This document shows positions 19,264 to 27,192 of a stretch of DNA of 64,000 nt, piece by piece. Where the stretch lies: NCBI RefSeq assembly GCF_902459725.1, contig NZ_CABPSH010000001.1, positions 62,001 through 126,000 of the forward strand, written 5' to 3'. Within the stretch, counting starts at the first letter, position 1, and each line of letters starts with the position of its first letter. The translations under genes and the position numbers were made by a program. This DNA is from Pandoraea eparura. Lineage in GTDB: Bacteria; Pseudomonadota; Gammaproteobacteria; Burkholderiales; Burkholderiaceae. The notes under the pieces are model-generated. The model worked only from the letters and a program-made list of their open reading frames with translations, did not search any database and was not told the DNA's origin.

Positions 19264-19739
19264 ACCAACCGGCCTCCTACAAAGCCGGGGCGATTCAGAG
19301 AGTGCGGTAATGACCGATCCAGAGCGCACTTTGAAAGTTCTCGAAGAACTCCATAATTGGGGCGTTCGGATCGCCATCGATGACTTTGGCACAGGATACT
19401 CGTCTCTCGCGTACCTCCAGAAGCTGCCCGTCGATGACCTCAAGATTGATCGCTCCTTCGTCCGTGGCATGTCTGACAGTTACGCTTCAAGGGCAATTGT
19501 TCTCTCGATTATTTCCCTTGCGCATAGTCTGGGCATCGCGGTAACTGCCGAAGGCATCGAGACACGGGAAGTCATGGATATGCTTCGTGCGGATGGCTGC
19601 GATTTTGGCCAAGGCTACTACATCGGCCGTCCGATGCCATTTCACTTGTTGCATGAGTGGCTCGCTGGGCCGGCCAGAGTTTCATAGATGCTGGCGCCGA
19701 TGTAGTTTTTTCGAGGTCCGTTTTAGCGTTCTGCATCCG

Positions 19740-20486
19740 ATGAGATTATTTCGAGAGAAAGGCGCACGACACTATCCGTTATTGCCATACAGAACCTCAA
19801 TGAACTTTCAAGTCGTCCAAATGCTTGCCAGCCTGACAGCAGCAGGTTGCATGCGCTATCCCTACGCGTCCGGCCACCTTATTCGTACTGGGGAGACAAG
19901 CACCTGCCTCGCCGCTCTGCTGGGCCTGAACACAGCGGACCGGGAACGCATACGCCTCGCCGCCCCCGTGCATGACATAGGGAAGCTGGCTATCCCGGAC
20001 GATGTACTTCTCAAGCCCGGCAGACTCGATCCGCCAGAGCGCACCATCATTGAGCGTCATTCAAGTATCGGCGCCGAACTGCTTGCTGGTGGGGCAGACG
20101 AGCTTCTGCAGTTTGCCTCACAGATTGCTCGCTATCATCACGAGCACTTCGATGGCAACGGATACCCCGCGGGCCTGTGCGGAGAGCGTATCCCACTGGC
20201 CGCCCGTATCGTGGCGGTCGCAGATGCGTTCGACGCCATGACTGAGCCGCGCAGTTACCGGCCTGCGATGACGGATGACGAAGCGCTATCCGTCATCGCA
20301 AGTGGCAGTGGCACGCATTTTGACCCACACATCGCACAGACTTTCCAGGAAGGCATCTCGGAGATATTACGCGTCCGGGAGGCTACCAATAGGGCACTCG
20401 CGTCGGGCGACGATATGGAACTCGTTGCCAGGTTTTATGGATTACGCTTGCATGCAAATGGGGGGCTCAGAGCCATAGCGCCGTAG
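19740..20486 (+). CDS. HD-GYP c-di-GMP phosphodiesterase, RpfG-like
   Basis: About 248 residues from ATG 19740; ATG 19800 (MNFQVVQMLA) is an alternative. It carries the HD-GYP set: SGHLIRTGE (first metal His), APVHDIGKLAIPDDVLLKPG, IERHSSIGAELL, YHHEHFDGNGYPAGLCGERIPLAARIVAVADAFDAM, and GTHFDPHIAQTF. The GYP triad and metal ligands are present. It resembles the output domain of RpfG, which degrades c-di-GMP in DSF signalling, but lacks a receiver domain, so it is either a stand-alone enzyme or has lost its 5' part. It starts 52 bp after the disrupted GGDEF-EAL gene. Confidence 0.88.
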   Translation: MRLFREKGARHYPLLPYRTSMNFQVVQMLASLTAAGCMRYPYASGHLIRTGETSTCLAALLGLNTADRERIRLAAPVHDIGKLAIPDDVLLKPGRLDPPERTIIERHSSIGAELLAGGADELLQFASQIARYHHEHFDGNGYPAGLCGERIPLAARIVAVADAFDAMTEPRSYRPAMTDDEALSVIASGSGTHFDPHIAQTFQEGISEILRVREATNRALASGDDMELVARFYGLRLHANGGLRAIAP

Positions 20487-20586
20487 CCATCTCGACACCG
20501 AGTTTGCTGTCACCTCGAACGGGCTCAGTGCAGATTTCCAGACCAACTGTCGAGCATCCGCGCTAAAGTTCTATTTATCTCAGCCG

Positions 20587-20598
20587 ATAACATGTTAT
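20587..20598. promoter_or_regulatory. 12-bp perfect palindrome upstream of the PYP-like gene
   Basis: ATAACATGTTAT lies 121 bp before the PYP-like/diguanylate cyclase pair, in a 232-bp gene-free stretch. It is AT-rich compared with its surroundings and could be a regulator site; no known consensus is assigned. Confidence 0.35.
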
Positions 20599-20718
20599 GT
20601 GGGATTTTTTCCTGCCAACCCGTTTTGCCGGTGTTTGCCGGAGGCTGGTGTTACGTGATGATTGGCTAAATGGTCGGAAAAATCAAAGTTGGTGAAGTGA
20701 GTCCAGGTAGGGGGAAGC

Positions 20719-21090
20719 GTGGGCAATGAATTTGAAGAGGTGCGAATAACAGAGCTGGCTGAATTGGGTGCCGAGGGGGTAGATGCATTTTCATTCGGCG
20801 TAATCGGATTTGCGCCGGATGCGATGGTCACGGTCTACAACGCCACCGAGTCGAGAAATGCCGGACTGAGCCCGCAGCGAGTTCTAGGCAAGCATCTTTT
20901 TGAAGAGGTTGCGCCATGCATGAACAACTTCATGGTCGCGCAACGCTTCGATGACGCGGATGAGCTTGACGATATTATTCCCTACGTCTTGACCTTGCGC
21001 ATGCGCCCGACCCCGGTGCGGTTGAGGCTGCTGAAGGCGCCGGGCTGCGCGACCCGATTTGTCCTGATTGAGCGGAGGACAGCAAATTGA
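20719..21090 (+). CDS. PYP-like PAS-domain protein (photoactive-yellow-protein paralogue)
   Basis: 123 residues from GTG 20719 (GGGGGA just upstream). A single PAS domain of the PYP subfamily. FSFGVIGF...VTVYNATES aligns with the PYP chromophore loop, and VLGKHLFEEVAPCMNNF aligns with the Cys69 region. Relative to PYP it keeps the equivalents of Tyr42, Glu46 and Cys69, but Thr50 is Ala and Arg52 is Leu; the C-terminal strand (RMRPTPVRLRLLKAPG) also fits. Related PAS proteins in databases are often misnamed. Whether it binds p-coumarate is unknown. Its stop overlaps the start of a diguanylate cyclase, so it probably works as that enzyme's sensor partner. Confidence 0.8.
   Translation: MGNEFEEVRITELAELGAEGVDAFSFGVIGFAPDAMVTVYNATESRNAGLSPQRVLGKHLFEEVAPCMNNFMVAQRFDDADELDDIIPYVLTLRMRPTPVRLRLLKAPGCATRFVLIERRTAN
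21073..21090 (+). promoter_or_regulatory. ribosome site and stop/start overlap coupling PYP-like and GGDEF genes
   Basis: CGGAGGACAGCAAATTGA: a GGAGG motif sits 8 nt before TTG 21087, and that TTG overlaps the TGA stop (21088-21090) of the PYP-like gene as TTGA. This fixes an unusual TTG start and indicates translational coupling. Confidence 0.75.
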
Positions 21091-22427
21091 GCGCGCCGAA
21101 CACGGACAAGAACGACCTGGAGTCTGAGTACGAAGCATTACTCTCATTCATGTATCTATCGCCGGTCGGGATTGTCCGCAGCGACAAATCAGGCTTCGTT
21201 GACATGATGAACCCGCTTGCCGCGCAACTGCTCATGCCTCTGGTAAGAGGTGGGAGTATCGAGAATATTTTCGACAGCCTTGCGTCGGTCGCCCCAGAAC
21301 TTCGCAATCTGGTGGCCAGTTTCGAGGCGGAGCGAGGGCCTGTCTGTGAAAACCATCGGGTTTTTGTGACGCCAGCCAAGGATGACGCTGTCGTTCTAGC
21401 ATGTTCCATCATCAAGGTGAATGCGGATGTGCTGATGATGGTGTTGACGGACATCTCTCGCCAGGTCGCCGCTGAGCGTCGAGCGCGACAGACTGAGTCA
21501 TGGCTCGCCGGAATCTATACGGGTGTCAACGATTTTGCGTTTTTTACGCTAGATGCTCAAGGCTGCATCGACAGCTGGAATCCATCTGTTGAACGCTTGA
21601 CGGGCTTTGGTGAGGTGGAAGTTATCGGGCATATGCTGTCGCGCTTTTATGCCAACGATGAGATTGTCTTGCACCGTTTACCTGAGCACATCGCGCTGAC
21701 GCGCGACGATGGCTGGCACGTGGAGGAGTTCTGGTGCGAGACGAAAGCTGGTCGGCGCTATTGGGGGCAAGTTCTCATTTCTGTGCTCCGTGAGGAGGAC
21801 GGTGAGATTTCTGGGTATTCGGTGGTTTTGAGGGATATTACAGAGCGGAAAGTTCACAGCGACAACCTCGCACGTCTTCTGACGACAGACCATCTGACTG
21901 GCGTTACGAACCGCGCTCACTTCTTTGAAATTGCAGAATCTGAGGTTGCCCGGGCCGAACGGCATGCCCGCGCATTGTCGCTGGTCATGCTGGACGCCGA
22001 CCATTTCAAGCGTATAAATGACACGGCCGGGCATCAGGCTGGCGACGAAGTCTTGAGGAGGATTGCAGGTGAAGCGAAAGCGCTTCTACGAAGGTCCGAC
22101 ATTGTCGCGAGACTCGGTGGAGAGGAATTCGTTCTGCTGCTTCCGTCTACATCAGCAAGCGAGGCGATGGTAGTCGCGGAGCGATTACGTGTTGCCGTCG
22201 AGCAAGCACTCATTGAAACAGCTGTCGGACAACTGAAAGCGACGATTAGTCTTGGCGTAGCAAGTCTAGGCGATGAAAACCAGACGCTCCAGGACCTGTT
22301 AGCTGCCGCAGACCACGCCCTCTATGACGCAAAACAAGCAGGGCGAAATTGCGTGCGCTGCGCCATTGCGGAACCAGAGGACGTATCCCTATCTGTCAGC
22401 GAAGAAGGTAACACGGTTCCAACTTGA
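21087..22427 (+). CDS. PAS-PAS-GGDEF diguanylate cyclase
   Basis: 446 residues from TTG. N-terminal PAS-like region (about 15-125), canonical PAS/PAC (about 130-260; FFTLDAQGCIDSWNPSVERLTGF, GEISGYSVVLRDITERK), GGDEF (about 270-425). Catalytic motif GGEEF in RLGGEEFVLLLPS; I-site RRSD five residues before it. Substrate-binding DADHFKRINDTAGHQAGD is intact, so it should be active and product-inhibited. Co-translated with the upstream PYP-like protein and followed after 3 bp by an EAL gene, giving a compact sensor-cyclase-phosphodiesterase operon. Confidence 0.92.
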   Translation: MSAPNTDKNDLESEYEALLSFMYLSPVGIVRSDKSGFVDMMNPLAAQLLMPLVRGGSIENIFDSLASVAPELRNLVASFEAERGPVCENHRVFVTPAKDDAVVLACSIIKVNADVLMMVLTDISRQVAAERRARQTESWLAGIYTGVNDFAFFTLDAQGCIDSWNPSVERLTGFGEVEVIGHMLSRFYANDEIVLHRLPEHIALTRDDGWHVEEFWCETKAGRRYWGQVLISVLREEDGEISGYSVVLRDITERKVHSDNLARLLTTDHLTGVTNRAHFFEIAESEVARAERHARALSLVMLDADHFKRINDTAGHQAGDEVLRRIAGEAKALLRRSDIVARLGGEEFVLLLPSTSASEAMVVAERLRVAVEQALIETAVGQLKATISLGVASLGDENQTLQDLLAAADHALYDAKQAGRNCVRCAIAEPEDVSLSVSEEGNTVPT

Positions 22428-22430
22428 CCG

Positions 22431-23285
22431 ATGCCGGGCCACGGCGCCAGTAGATGCAGTCCCAAACAGCAAATAAAAACGGTTCATAGACAGATGGCTT
22501 CTTTCAAGATTCATAGCCACGACGAGGTGGCCAGTCAATCGAAAAAATGTTCTGGATGCAAGGACACGACGCCCTTGCCAGTCGAGATAGATTTTGCATT
22601 TCAGCCAATCGTTGACGTTAGCGCCAGGGCGGTGTTCGCTTGCGAGGCGTTGGTACGTGGTGCGAACGGGGAGTCCGCGCATTCCGTGCTATCGCAAATT
22701 GATGATGGAGTGAAATACCAGTTCGACCAACAATGCCGGAAGACGGCAATCGCCAGTGCTGCTGCGTTAGGTCTTGAAGCGTTTCTGTCCATCAATTTCA
22801 TGCCTAACGCGGTCTATCGACCGGAGGTCTGTATAAGGAGCACCCTGGACGCAGCGCACGCGAATGGTTTCCCGATTGAAAGAATCATATTCGAGACGGT
22901 CGAGGGCGAGCATCTGGCCGACCGCACTCACCTGGTCCATATTTTCAGGGCCTACAAGGAATACGGCTTTCTGACCGCGATTGATGATTTTGGGGCTGGT
23001 TACTCGGGGCTTGCGCTTCTGGTGGATTTTCAGCCCGACATCATCAAGCTCGATATGGGGCTTCTCCGCGGCATCGACACCGACTCGGTGCGTCAGCGCA
23101 TCGTGCGAAGTGTCATATCAATGTGCCACGACCTTGGCATCCGTGTGGTCGCGGAAGGCATCGAGACCAAAGGCGAGCGCGACTTCTTTGTTGCGCATGG
23201 AGTGAGTCTGATGCAAGGCTATTTTTTCGCGAAACCGGCTTTCAAATCGATTCCAACAATCGATGAAATGTCGTATTTCGCCTGA
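22431..23285 (+). CDS. stand-alone EAL-domain c-di-GMP phosphodiesterase
   Basis: 284 residues from ATG 22431, or 263 from ATG 22494 (MASFKIHSHDEV); no strong ribosome site decides. One EAL domain: FAFQPIVDV, CEALVRG (metal Glu), SINFMPNAV (Asn), FETVEGE, AIDDFGAGYSGLALL (paired Asp), IIKLDMGLLRG (Lys), VAEGIET (Glu), QGYFFAKP. Catalytic residues appear complete. It is of the type also found joined to BLUF photosensors. It follows the PYP-like/GGDEF pair and precedes pyp. Confidence 0.9.
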   Translation: MPGHGASRCSPKQQIKTVHRQMASFKIHSHDEVASQSKKCSGCKDTTPLPVEIDFAFQPIVDVSARAVFACEALVRGANGESAHSVLSQIDDGVKYQFDQQCRKTAIASAAALGLEAFLSINFMPNAVYRPEVCIRSTLDAAHANGFPIERIIFETVEGEHLADRTHLVHIFRAYKEYGFLTAIDDFGAGYSGLALLVDFQPDIIKLDMGLLRGIDTDSVRQRIVRSVISMCHDLGIRVVAEGIETKGERDFFVAHGVSLMQGYFFAKPAFKSIPTIDEMSYFA

Positions 23286-23738
23286 TGGCAAGTCACCATC
23301 CGACTGCCTGAATGCGACCGTCTTGCTCGTAGGTCATATTTTCCGGCACAACATTTCAGCGCCTCAACGTCGCCGCGTATGTTCATCGCGCACGGGAAGG
23401 CACTGTCGGCCACGAACCGTCACTTACCGGTGGGGTGCATCGGACGTTCGAGCGTTGGCTACGCTCAGATAACGGGCATTCTGTTGGCGAGGTTGCCCGC
23501 CCTCAGTGACTCGTTCTGAGCGGGGCTCAAGAGAAAATTGGTCTATCATCAGCGACTGTTATCCGGCAGGCATGCAAGACGCGCATCCAGTAAATAAATT
23601 GAATGAATCTCCAACCGGCAGCGCGCACAGGGGACGTCTTGACTCTACCTCAAGTTCGGACAAGCTTCGCCGTTAACGCAGTTGAGCCGAACAGCTGGCT
23701 TGGGACCCGTAGAATAAAACTCTAAACCTGAAGGCCTT
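23286..23738. other. intergenic region upstream of pyp
   Basis: 453 bp without a convincing gene on either strand. A short hairpin-like stretch (CTCAG...CTGAG, about 23503-23521) may end the preceding operon. The promoter for pyp should lie in the last 150 bp, but I see no clean -35/-10 pair. AAGG 4 nt before ATG 23739 is the likely ribosome site. Confidence 0.4.
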
Positions 23739-24116
23739 ATGGAAATCGTTACGTTTGGCAAAGATGATATCGAAAACGTACTTGGGCGAATGAGCTCAAC
23801 CCAACTCGATGGGCTATCGTTTGGAGCAATCGAGGTCGATTCGACGGGGAAAATTCTGAAATATAACGCCACGGAAGGTGCGATCACCGGGCGCGACCCA
23901 AAAGCGATGGCGGGTAAGAATTTTTTCCGGGACGTGGCCCCGTGTACAAACCGTCCGGAATTCAGGGGCGTATTTGACGCAGGGGTAAAAAGTGGGGATC
24001 TGAGCACGCTGTTCGAATATGTATTCGACCATCAGATGGTACCCACCAAGGTGAAAGTTCACATGAAGAAAGCCATCTCTGGCGACACCTACTGGATCTT
24101 TGTGAAGCGGATCTAA
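23739..24116 (+). CDS. pyp: photoactive yellow protein
   Basis: 125 residues, exactly the length of Halorhodospira halophila PYP and aligning without gaps. PYP is a soluble blue-light receptor with a p-coumaric acid thioester chromophore. At identical numbering it keeps Tyr42, Glu46, Thr50, Arg52 ([16 protein letters not shown]), the chromophore-attaching Cys69 ([10 protein letters not shown]), Phe96 and Met100 ([19 protein letters not shown]). One notable change is His at position 98, where H. halophila has Tyr. The C-terminus [11 protein letters not shown] is typical. It is surrounded by c-di-GMP enzymes and followed directly by remnants of the CoA ligase that normally activates its chromophore. 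Confidence 0.97.
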   Translation: MEIVTFGKDDIENVLGRMSSTQLDGLSFGAIEVDSTGKILKYNATEGAITGRDPKAMAGKNFFRDVAPCTNRPEFRGVFDAGVKSGDLSTLFEYVFDHQMVPTKVKVHMKKAISGDTYWIFVKRI

Positions 24117-24273
24117 AATTGAGCTCGTCACTGTTGCCGTCTACCAGCGAATGGTACGAACCACGCGGAGCATTGGCGCGATTTCTGGCGGACTGACCTC
24201 CCCCCGAAAAACCGTAGCACCGAAAGCTGGAGATTTCTGGCAAATTTGAAGCCCTGACGGGCGGGAGGTTTGC

Positions 24274-24540
24274 ATGAAGAAATCGAGGTACACGGAAGAG
24301 CAGATCGCGTTTGCGCTGAAGCAGGCCGAACTGGGTACCACCGTGGCAGAAGTGTGTCGGAAGATGGGTATTTCCGAAGCCACGTTCTACAACTGGAAGA
24401 AGAAGTACGGCGGCCTCGGGGTTTCTGAGTTGCGGCGCCTAAAGCAACTCGAAGAGGAGAACGCCCGACTCAAGCGCATGGTTGCCGATCTCAGCCTGGA
24501 CAAGCAGATGCTTCAGGAGGTGGTGCAAAAAAAGCTGTGA
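24274..24540 (+). CDS. IS407-group transposase OrfA
   Basis: 88 residues. HTH_Tnp_1 domain (YTEEQIAFALKQAELGTTV, VCRKMGISEATFYNWKKKYG) followed by a coiled-coil (LRRLKQLEEENARLKRMVADL). Its stop overlaps the orfB start by 4 nt (24537-24540). Confidence 0.95.
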   Translation: MKKSRYTEEQIAFALKQAELGTTVAEVCRKMGISEATFYNWKKKYGGLGVSELRRLKQLEEENARLKRMVADLSLDKQMLQEVVQKKL

Positions 24541-25373
24541 AGCCAGCCCGTAAGCGCGAGCTGGCTGATTTTTTGATTCAAGCGTATCGGGTGAGCATCC
24601 GGCGGGCGACAGCACTATTGCAGCTACGCCAGGCCACGTACTTCTATGTGCCGAGCCCACGTGATGACCGTGCTGAGCGTCGGCGCATCCGAGAGATTGC
24701 CGAAACTCGGATACGTTATGGCGTAGAGCGCATTCACGTTCTACTGCGACGCGAAGGCTGGTTGATCAATCACAAGAAGACCTACCGAATCTACTGTGAA
24801 GAGGGGCTGAACCTAAGGCGTAAGCGGCCTCGCCGTCGTGTGGCTGCCGCACACCGTATGGAGCGCCCCGAAATCTCTACGGTGAATGCGTGCTGGAGCA
24901 TGGATTTCGTTGCCGATCAGTTGTTCAACGGGCAGAAAATCCGGGCCTTAACTGTGGTCGATAACTTTAGTCGGGAGAGCTTGGCGATCACCGTCGATTA
25001 CGCCTTGAAGGCTGCCGATGTGGTGGCAACGATGGGACATCTAAAAGCGCTGCGAGGTACCCCGAAACGGATACAGGTCGATAATGGGAGCGAATTTATT
25101 TCTCATGCGCTGGATCACTGGGCGTATGAAAATGGCGTAACGTTGGACTTCTCCCGTCCCGGCAAACCCACGGACAATCCGTTCATCGAGTCATTTAATG
25201 GCAGTTTTCGGGATGAATGCCTGAACGTGCATTGGTTTTTGTCACTGGACGATGCCCGAGAAAAGATAGAAGGCTGGCGACAGGATTACAACGACTTCAG
25301 ACCGCATAGTTCGCTAGGCGATTTGACTCCGGGTGAGTTCCGACTTGCCCACCTTGAAGCCGGAAATCTCTAG
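24537..25373 (+). CDS. IS407-group transposase OrfB
   Basis: 278 residues. HTH_21 region (RIRYGVERIHVLLRREGW) and integrase core with the DDE residues: NACWSMDFVADQLFNG (Asp), IQVDNGSEFIS (Asp) and DNPFIESFNGSFRDECLN (Glu). Complete, tail DFRPHSSLGDLTPGEF. Apparently intact. Confidence 0.95.
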   Translation: MKPARKRELADFLIQAYRVSIRRATALLQLRQATYFYVPSPRDDRAERRRIREIAETRIRYGVERIHVLLRREGWLINHKKTYRIYCEEGLNLRRKRPRRRVAAAHRMERPEISTVNACWSMDFVADQLFNGQKIRALTVVDNFSRESLAITVDYALKAADVVATMGHLKALRGTPKRIQVDNGSEFISHALDHWAYENGVTLDFSRPGKPTDNPFIESFNGSFRDECLNVHWFLSLDDAREKIEGWRQDYNDFRPHSSLGDLTPGEFRLAHLEAGNL

Positions 25374-26104
25374 GCCAAAGTGCTCGGTTATCCGGGGGGA
25401 GGTCAGCTGGTTGCCCGTTATGCTGGAGCGCTTCCTGGAGGGGTATCCGGGGTGACATCAACCGCCCCTTGCCCCCCCGAACTGGCGCAAGCGCTTACTG
25501 CCGAAAGTGGCCTGCAGCGTCTGATGCAGATATATGGAAGCTCCGAGACTGCAGGCGTTGGTTTTCGTGATACATCCATGCAGCCCTTCCAACTGATGCC
25601 TTTTTGGCTTCGGGACGCTACGAATCCCCTGCGTCTTATCCGACGGGCAAGCGACGGTGGTGAAAGAAACGTAACGCTGCAAGACCGGTTGGAATGGACA
25701 GATCAGGGGCACTTCACAATTTGTGCCCGACTTGACAATGCGGTCCAGGTAGCGGGCGTCAATGTCTTCCCGGAGCACGTCCGCGAAGTGCTATTGCGAC
25801 ATCCGCAGGTCGAAGACGCCGCCGTCCGCCTGATGAAGCAGCACGAAGGTGAGCGACTCAAGGCATTCGTTGTCCCAGTGGCGGGGGCTGATCAGGCGGT
25901 ACTTATTGCCGACCTTTCGCGCTGGACGTCAGCTCGCCTCTCCGCTCCCGAGAGGCCGAAATCTTTTGCGATTGGCGCGAAACTGCCTGTAGATGAGCGT
26001 TCCAAGCTGGCGGACTGGCCTGTATAGGGTGCAGATCGCCGGTCGTCCGGCCAAGAGACACAGACGACAAACCATCAACGTCTGAGCGCACCGTCGAGAT
26101 ACTA

Positions 26105-26290
26105 ATGGATTACGAATTGTGGTTGCGTCTCTTCGAGCTGTCCAGACAACACTTAAAGCAGCATCGAACCCGGCGATACAGTTCAGTTGCAGTAATCGAT
26201 CGGGACAGCCACCGCTATTTCGCGAGCCACCTGGCGGCACCGACGATGGGCGCAGTGCTAATGGGGGATGCGGCTATTTTCTTGGACTGA
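26105..26290 (+). other. short unassigned open frame cut by an IS end
   Basis: A 61-codon frame starts 78 bp after the pCL remnant and runs into the IS150-type left end at 26262, so only about 52 codons (MDYELWLRLFELSRQHLKQH onward) belong to older DNA. I recognise no family. It could be the start of a gene truncated by the IS or chance. Confidence 0.25.
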
Positions 26291-26291
26291 T

Positions 26292-27116
26292 TTACGTTGT
26301 TAACCCGAGGCTTTCACGGTACTCGATGGGGCTGAGATAGCCAAGGGAGCCCTTGATCCGCTTTTCGTTGTACCAGCGAATGTAGGCGTTCAGTGCCTCT
26401 GCGAATTGCGCGATGGTCGTCGAACGCCAGTCCCCTGGATAGAACATCTCGGTCTTCAGCCTTCCGAAGAATCCTTCACAGGCCGCGTTGTCTGGTGAGC
26501 AGGCTTTACGCGACATGGATCGAATCAGATTAGCCTTTGCAACTCGCGATAGCCAGCCTGGCCAACGGTAGTGGCCACCCCGATCGGAATGCACGACCGG
26601 CTTCTCATCGTCCTCGGTCACGGTCTCGATAGCCGCATCTAACATGGTATTCACGAGCTCGGCGTCGGGGCTTGTGCCAATCGACCAACTGACTACCATG
26701 CCATCGAAGCAGTCGATCATGGGCGATAGATATACCTTCCCGGCCGGGATCTGGAACTCGGAGATATCCGTCAGCCACTTTTCGTTGGGGGCGGTAGCGT
26801 GGAAATCGCGATTGATGATGTTATCTGGGGCAGGGCTAATTTCCCCGACATAAGAACGATATCGGCGCCGCTTGGGCCTCGCCGCGTAGAGGCCGCCTTG
26901 TTTCATGAGGCGACGCACGACTTTCTCCGATAGGAACACCCGTTGTCTGCTGAGCGCTGCCTGCACCCGACGATAGCCGTAGGATCGGTGATTGTCCTCG
27001 AAGATTTCCGCAACGGTACGACGAACTTCGGCATATTTGTCGGCAACCCGCATGGGCGACCGATGGTAGAAATAGGAGCTGCGCGCCAAGTCCAGTTGCT
27101 CAAGCAGCTCAGCCAA
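26292..27116 (-). CDS. IS150-group transposase OrfB
   Basis: 274 residues from the first ATG; the open frame continues upstream to the frameshift site, so the active form should be an OrfAB fusion. HTH_21 (HRSYGYRRVQAALSR), DDE core: EKWLTDISEFQIP (Asp), PVVHSDRGGHYRW (Asp), NAACEGFFGRLKTEMFY (Glu). Tail RWYNEKRIKGSLGYLSPIEYR. Confidence 0.95.
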   Translation of the reverse strand: MAELLEQLDLARSSYFYHRSPMRVADKYAEVRRTVAEIFEDNHRSYGYRRVQAALSRQRVFLSEKVVRRLMKQGGLYAARPKRRRYRSYVGEISPAPDNIINRDFHATAPNEKWLTDISEFQIPAGKVYLSPMIDCFDGMVVSWSIGTSPDAELVNTMLDAAIETVTEDDEKPVVHSDRGGHYRWPGWLSRVAKANLIRSMSRKACSPDNAACEGFFGRLKTEMFYPGDWRSTTIAQFAEALNAYIRWYNEKRIKGSLGYLSPIEYRESLGLTT

Positions 27117-27192
27117 AACGTACTGCTCTCTCAGGGCGTCAACCAGCGTCGTCTTCTCCCGGTTGCTCAGGAGTTGCAGGTCGACGCCCAGG

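Larger units (their letters stand above)
17976..19297 (+). mobile_element. IS3-family (IS51-like) insertion sequence with 3-bp target duplication
   Basis: 1322 bp. Left end begins TGAATCGCCCCGG; the right end is the inverted match CCGGGGCGATTCA. The target GAG is duplicated (17973-17975 and 19298-19300). It contains orfA and orfB in -1 register, as expected for programmed frameshifting. It sits inside an EAL coding sequence, and precise removal restores the frame. It looks young and intact. A fragment of a closely related right end is present at 49044-49081. Confidence 0.95.
14697..19687 (+). pseudogene. sensor-HAMP-GAF-PAS-PAS-GGDEF-EAL protein, interrupted by an IS3 element
   Basis: The 5' part (14697-17975) encodes about 1093 residues. 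It has a transmembrane segment (9-30), an extracytoplasmic dCache-like sensor (40-270), a second span (about 285-310), HAMP (315-365), GAF (380-535), two PAS domains (545-660, 665-790), GGDEF (795-955; RLGGDEFVFVL) and the start of EAL (GFEALLRW). Translation stops at the IS end after KLEVTE. Removing the IS (17976-19297) and one GAG restores KLEVTE-SAVMTDPERT and the rest of EAL (AIDDFGTGYSSLAYL, KIDRSF, AEGIE). The I-site Arg is absent (SSGD). Once a dual cyclase/phosphodiesterase; now truncated inside EAL, though the GGDEF part could still be made. Confidence 0.93.
24194..25405 (+). mobile_element. IS3-family IS407-group insertion sequence
   Basis: 1212 bp with inverted ends: TGACCTCCCCCCGAAAAACC on the left and, inverted, TGACCTCCCCCCGGATAACC on the right. 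Carries overlapping orfA and orfB. IS407-group elements normally leave 4-bp duplications; here the flanks are GGAC (left) and GCTG (right), so the neighbouring DNA was rearranged after or during insertion. Confidence 0.93.
24119..26027 (+). pseudogene. p-coumaryl:CoA ligase (pCL) gene, gutted by an IS407-type element
   Basis: Two pieces flank the IS. The first, 24119-24193 (from TTG), encodes about 25 residues ending WYEPRGALARFLAD. The second, 25406-26027, encodes about 207 residues of an AMP-forming ligase: YGSSETAGVG (A5-like motif), ARLDNAVQVAGVNVFPEHVREVL (A8), PKSFAIGAKLP...SKLADW (A10 Lys). Known pCL proteins are close to 400 residues, so roughly 150 internal residues, including the P-loop, are gone. 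The IS has no target duplication, which fits an IS-adjacent deletion. In PYP organisms pCL makes p-coumaryl-CoA for the chromophore. The identity of the N-terminal piece is less certain than the C-terminal one. Confidence 0.8.
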
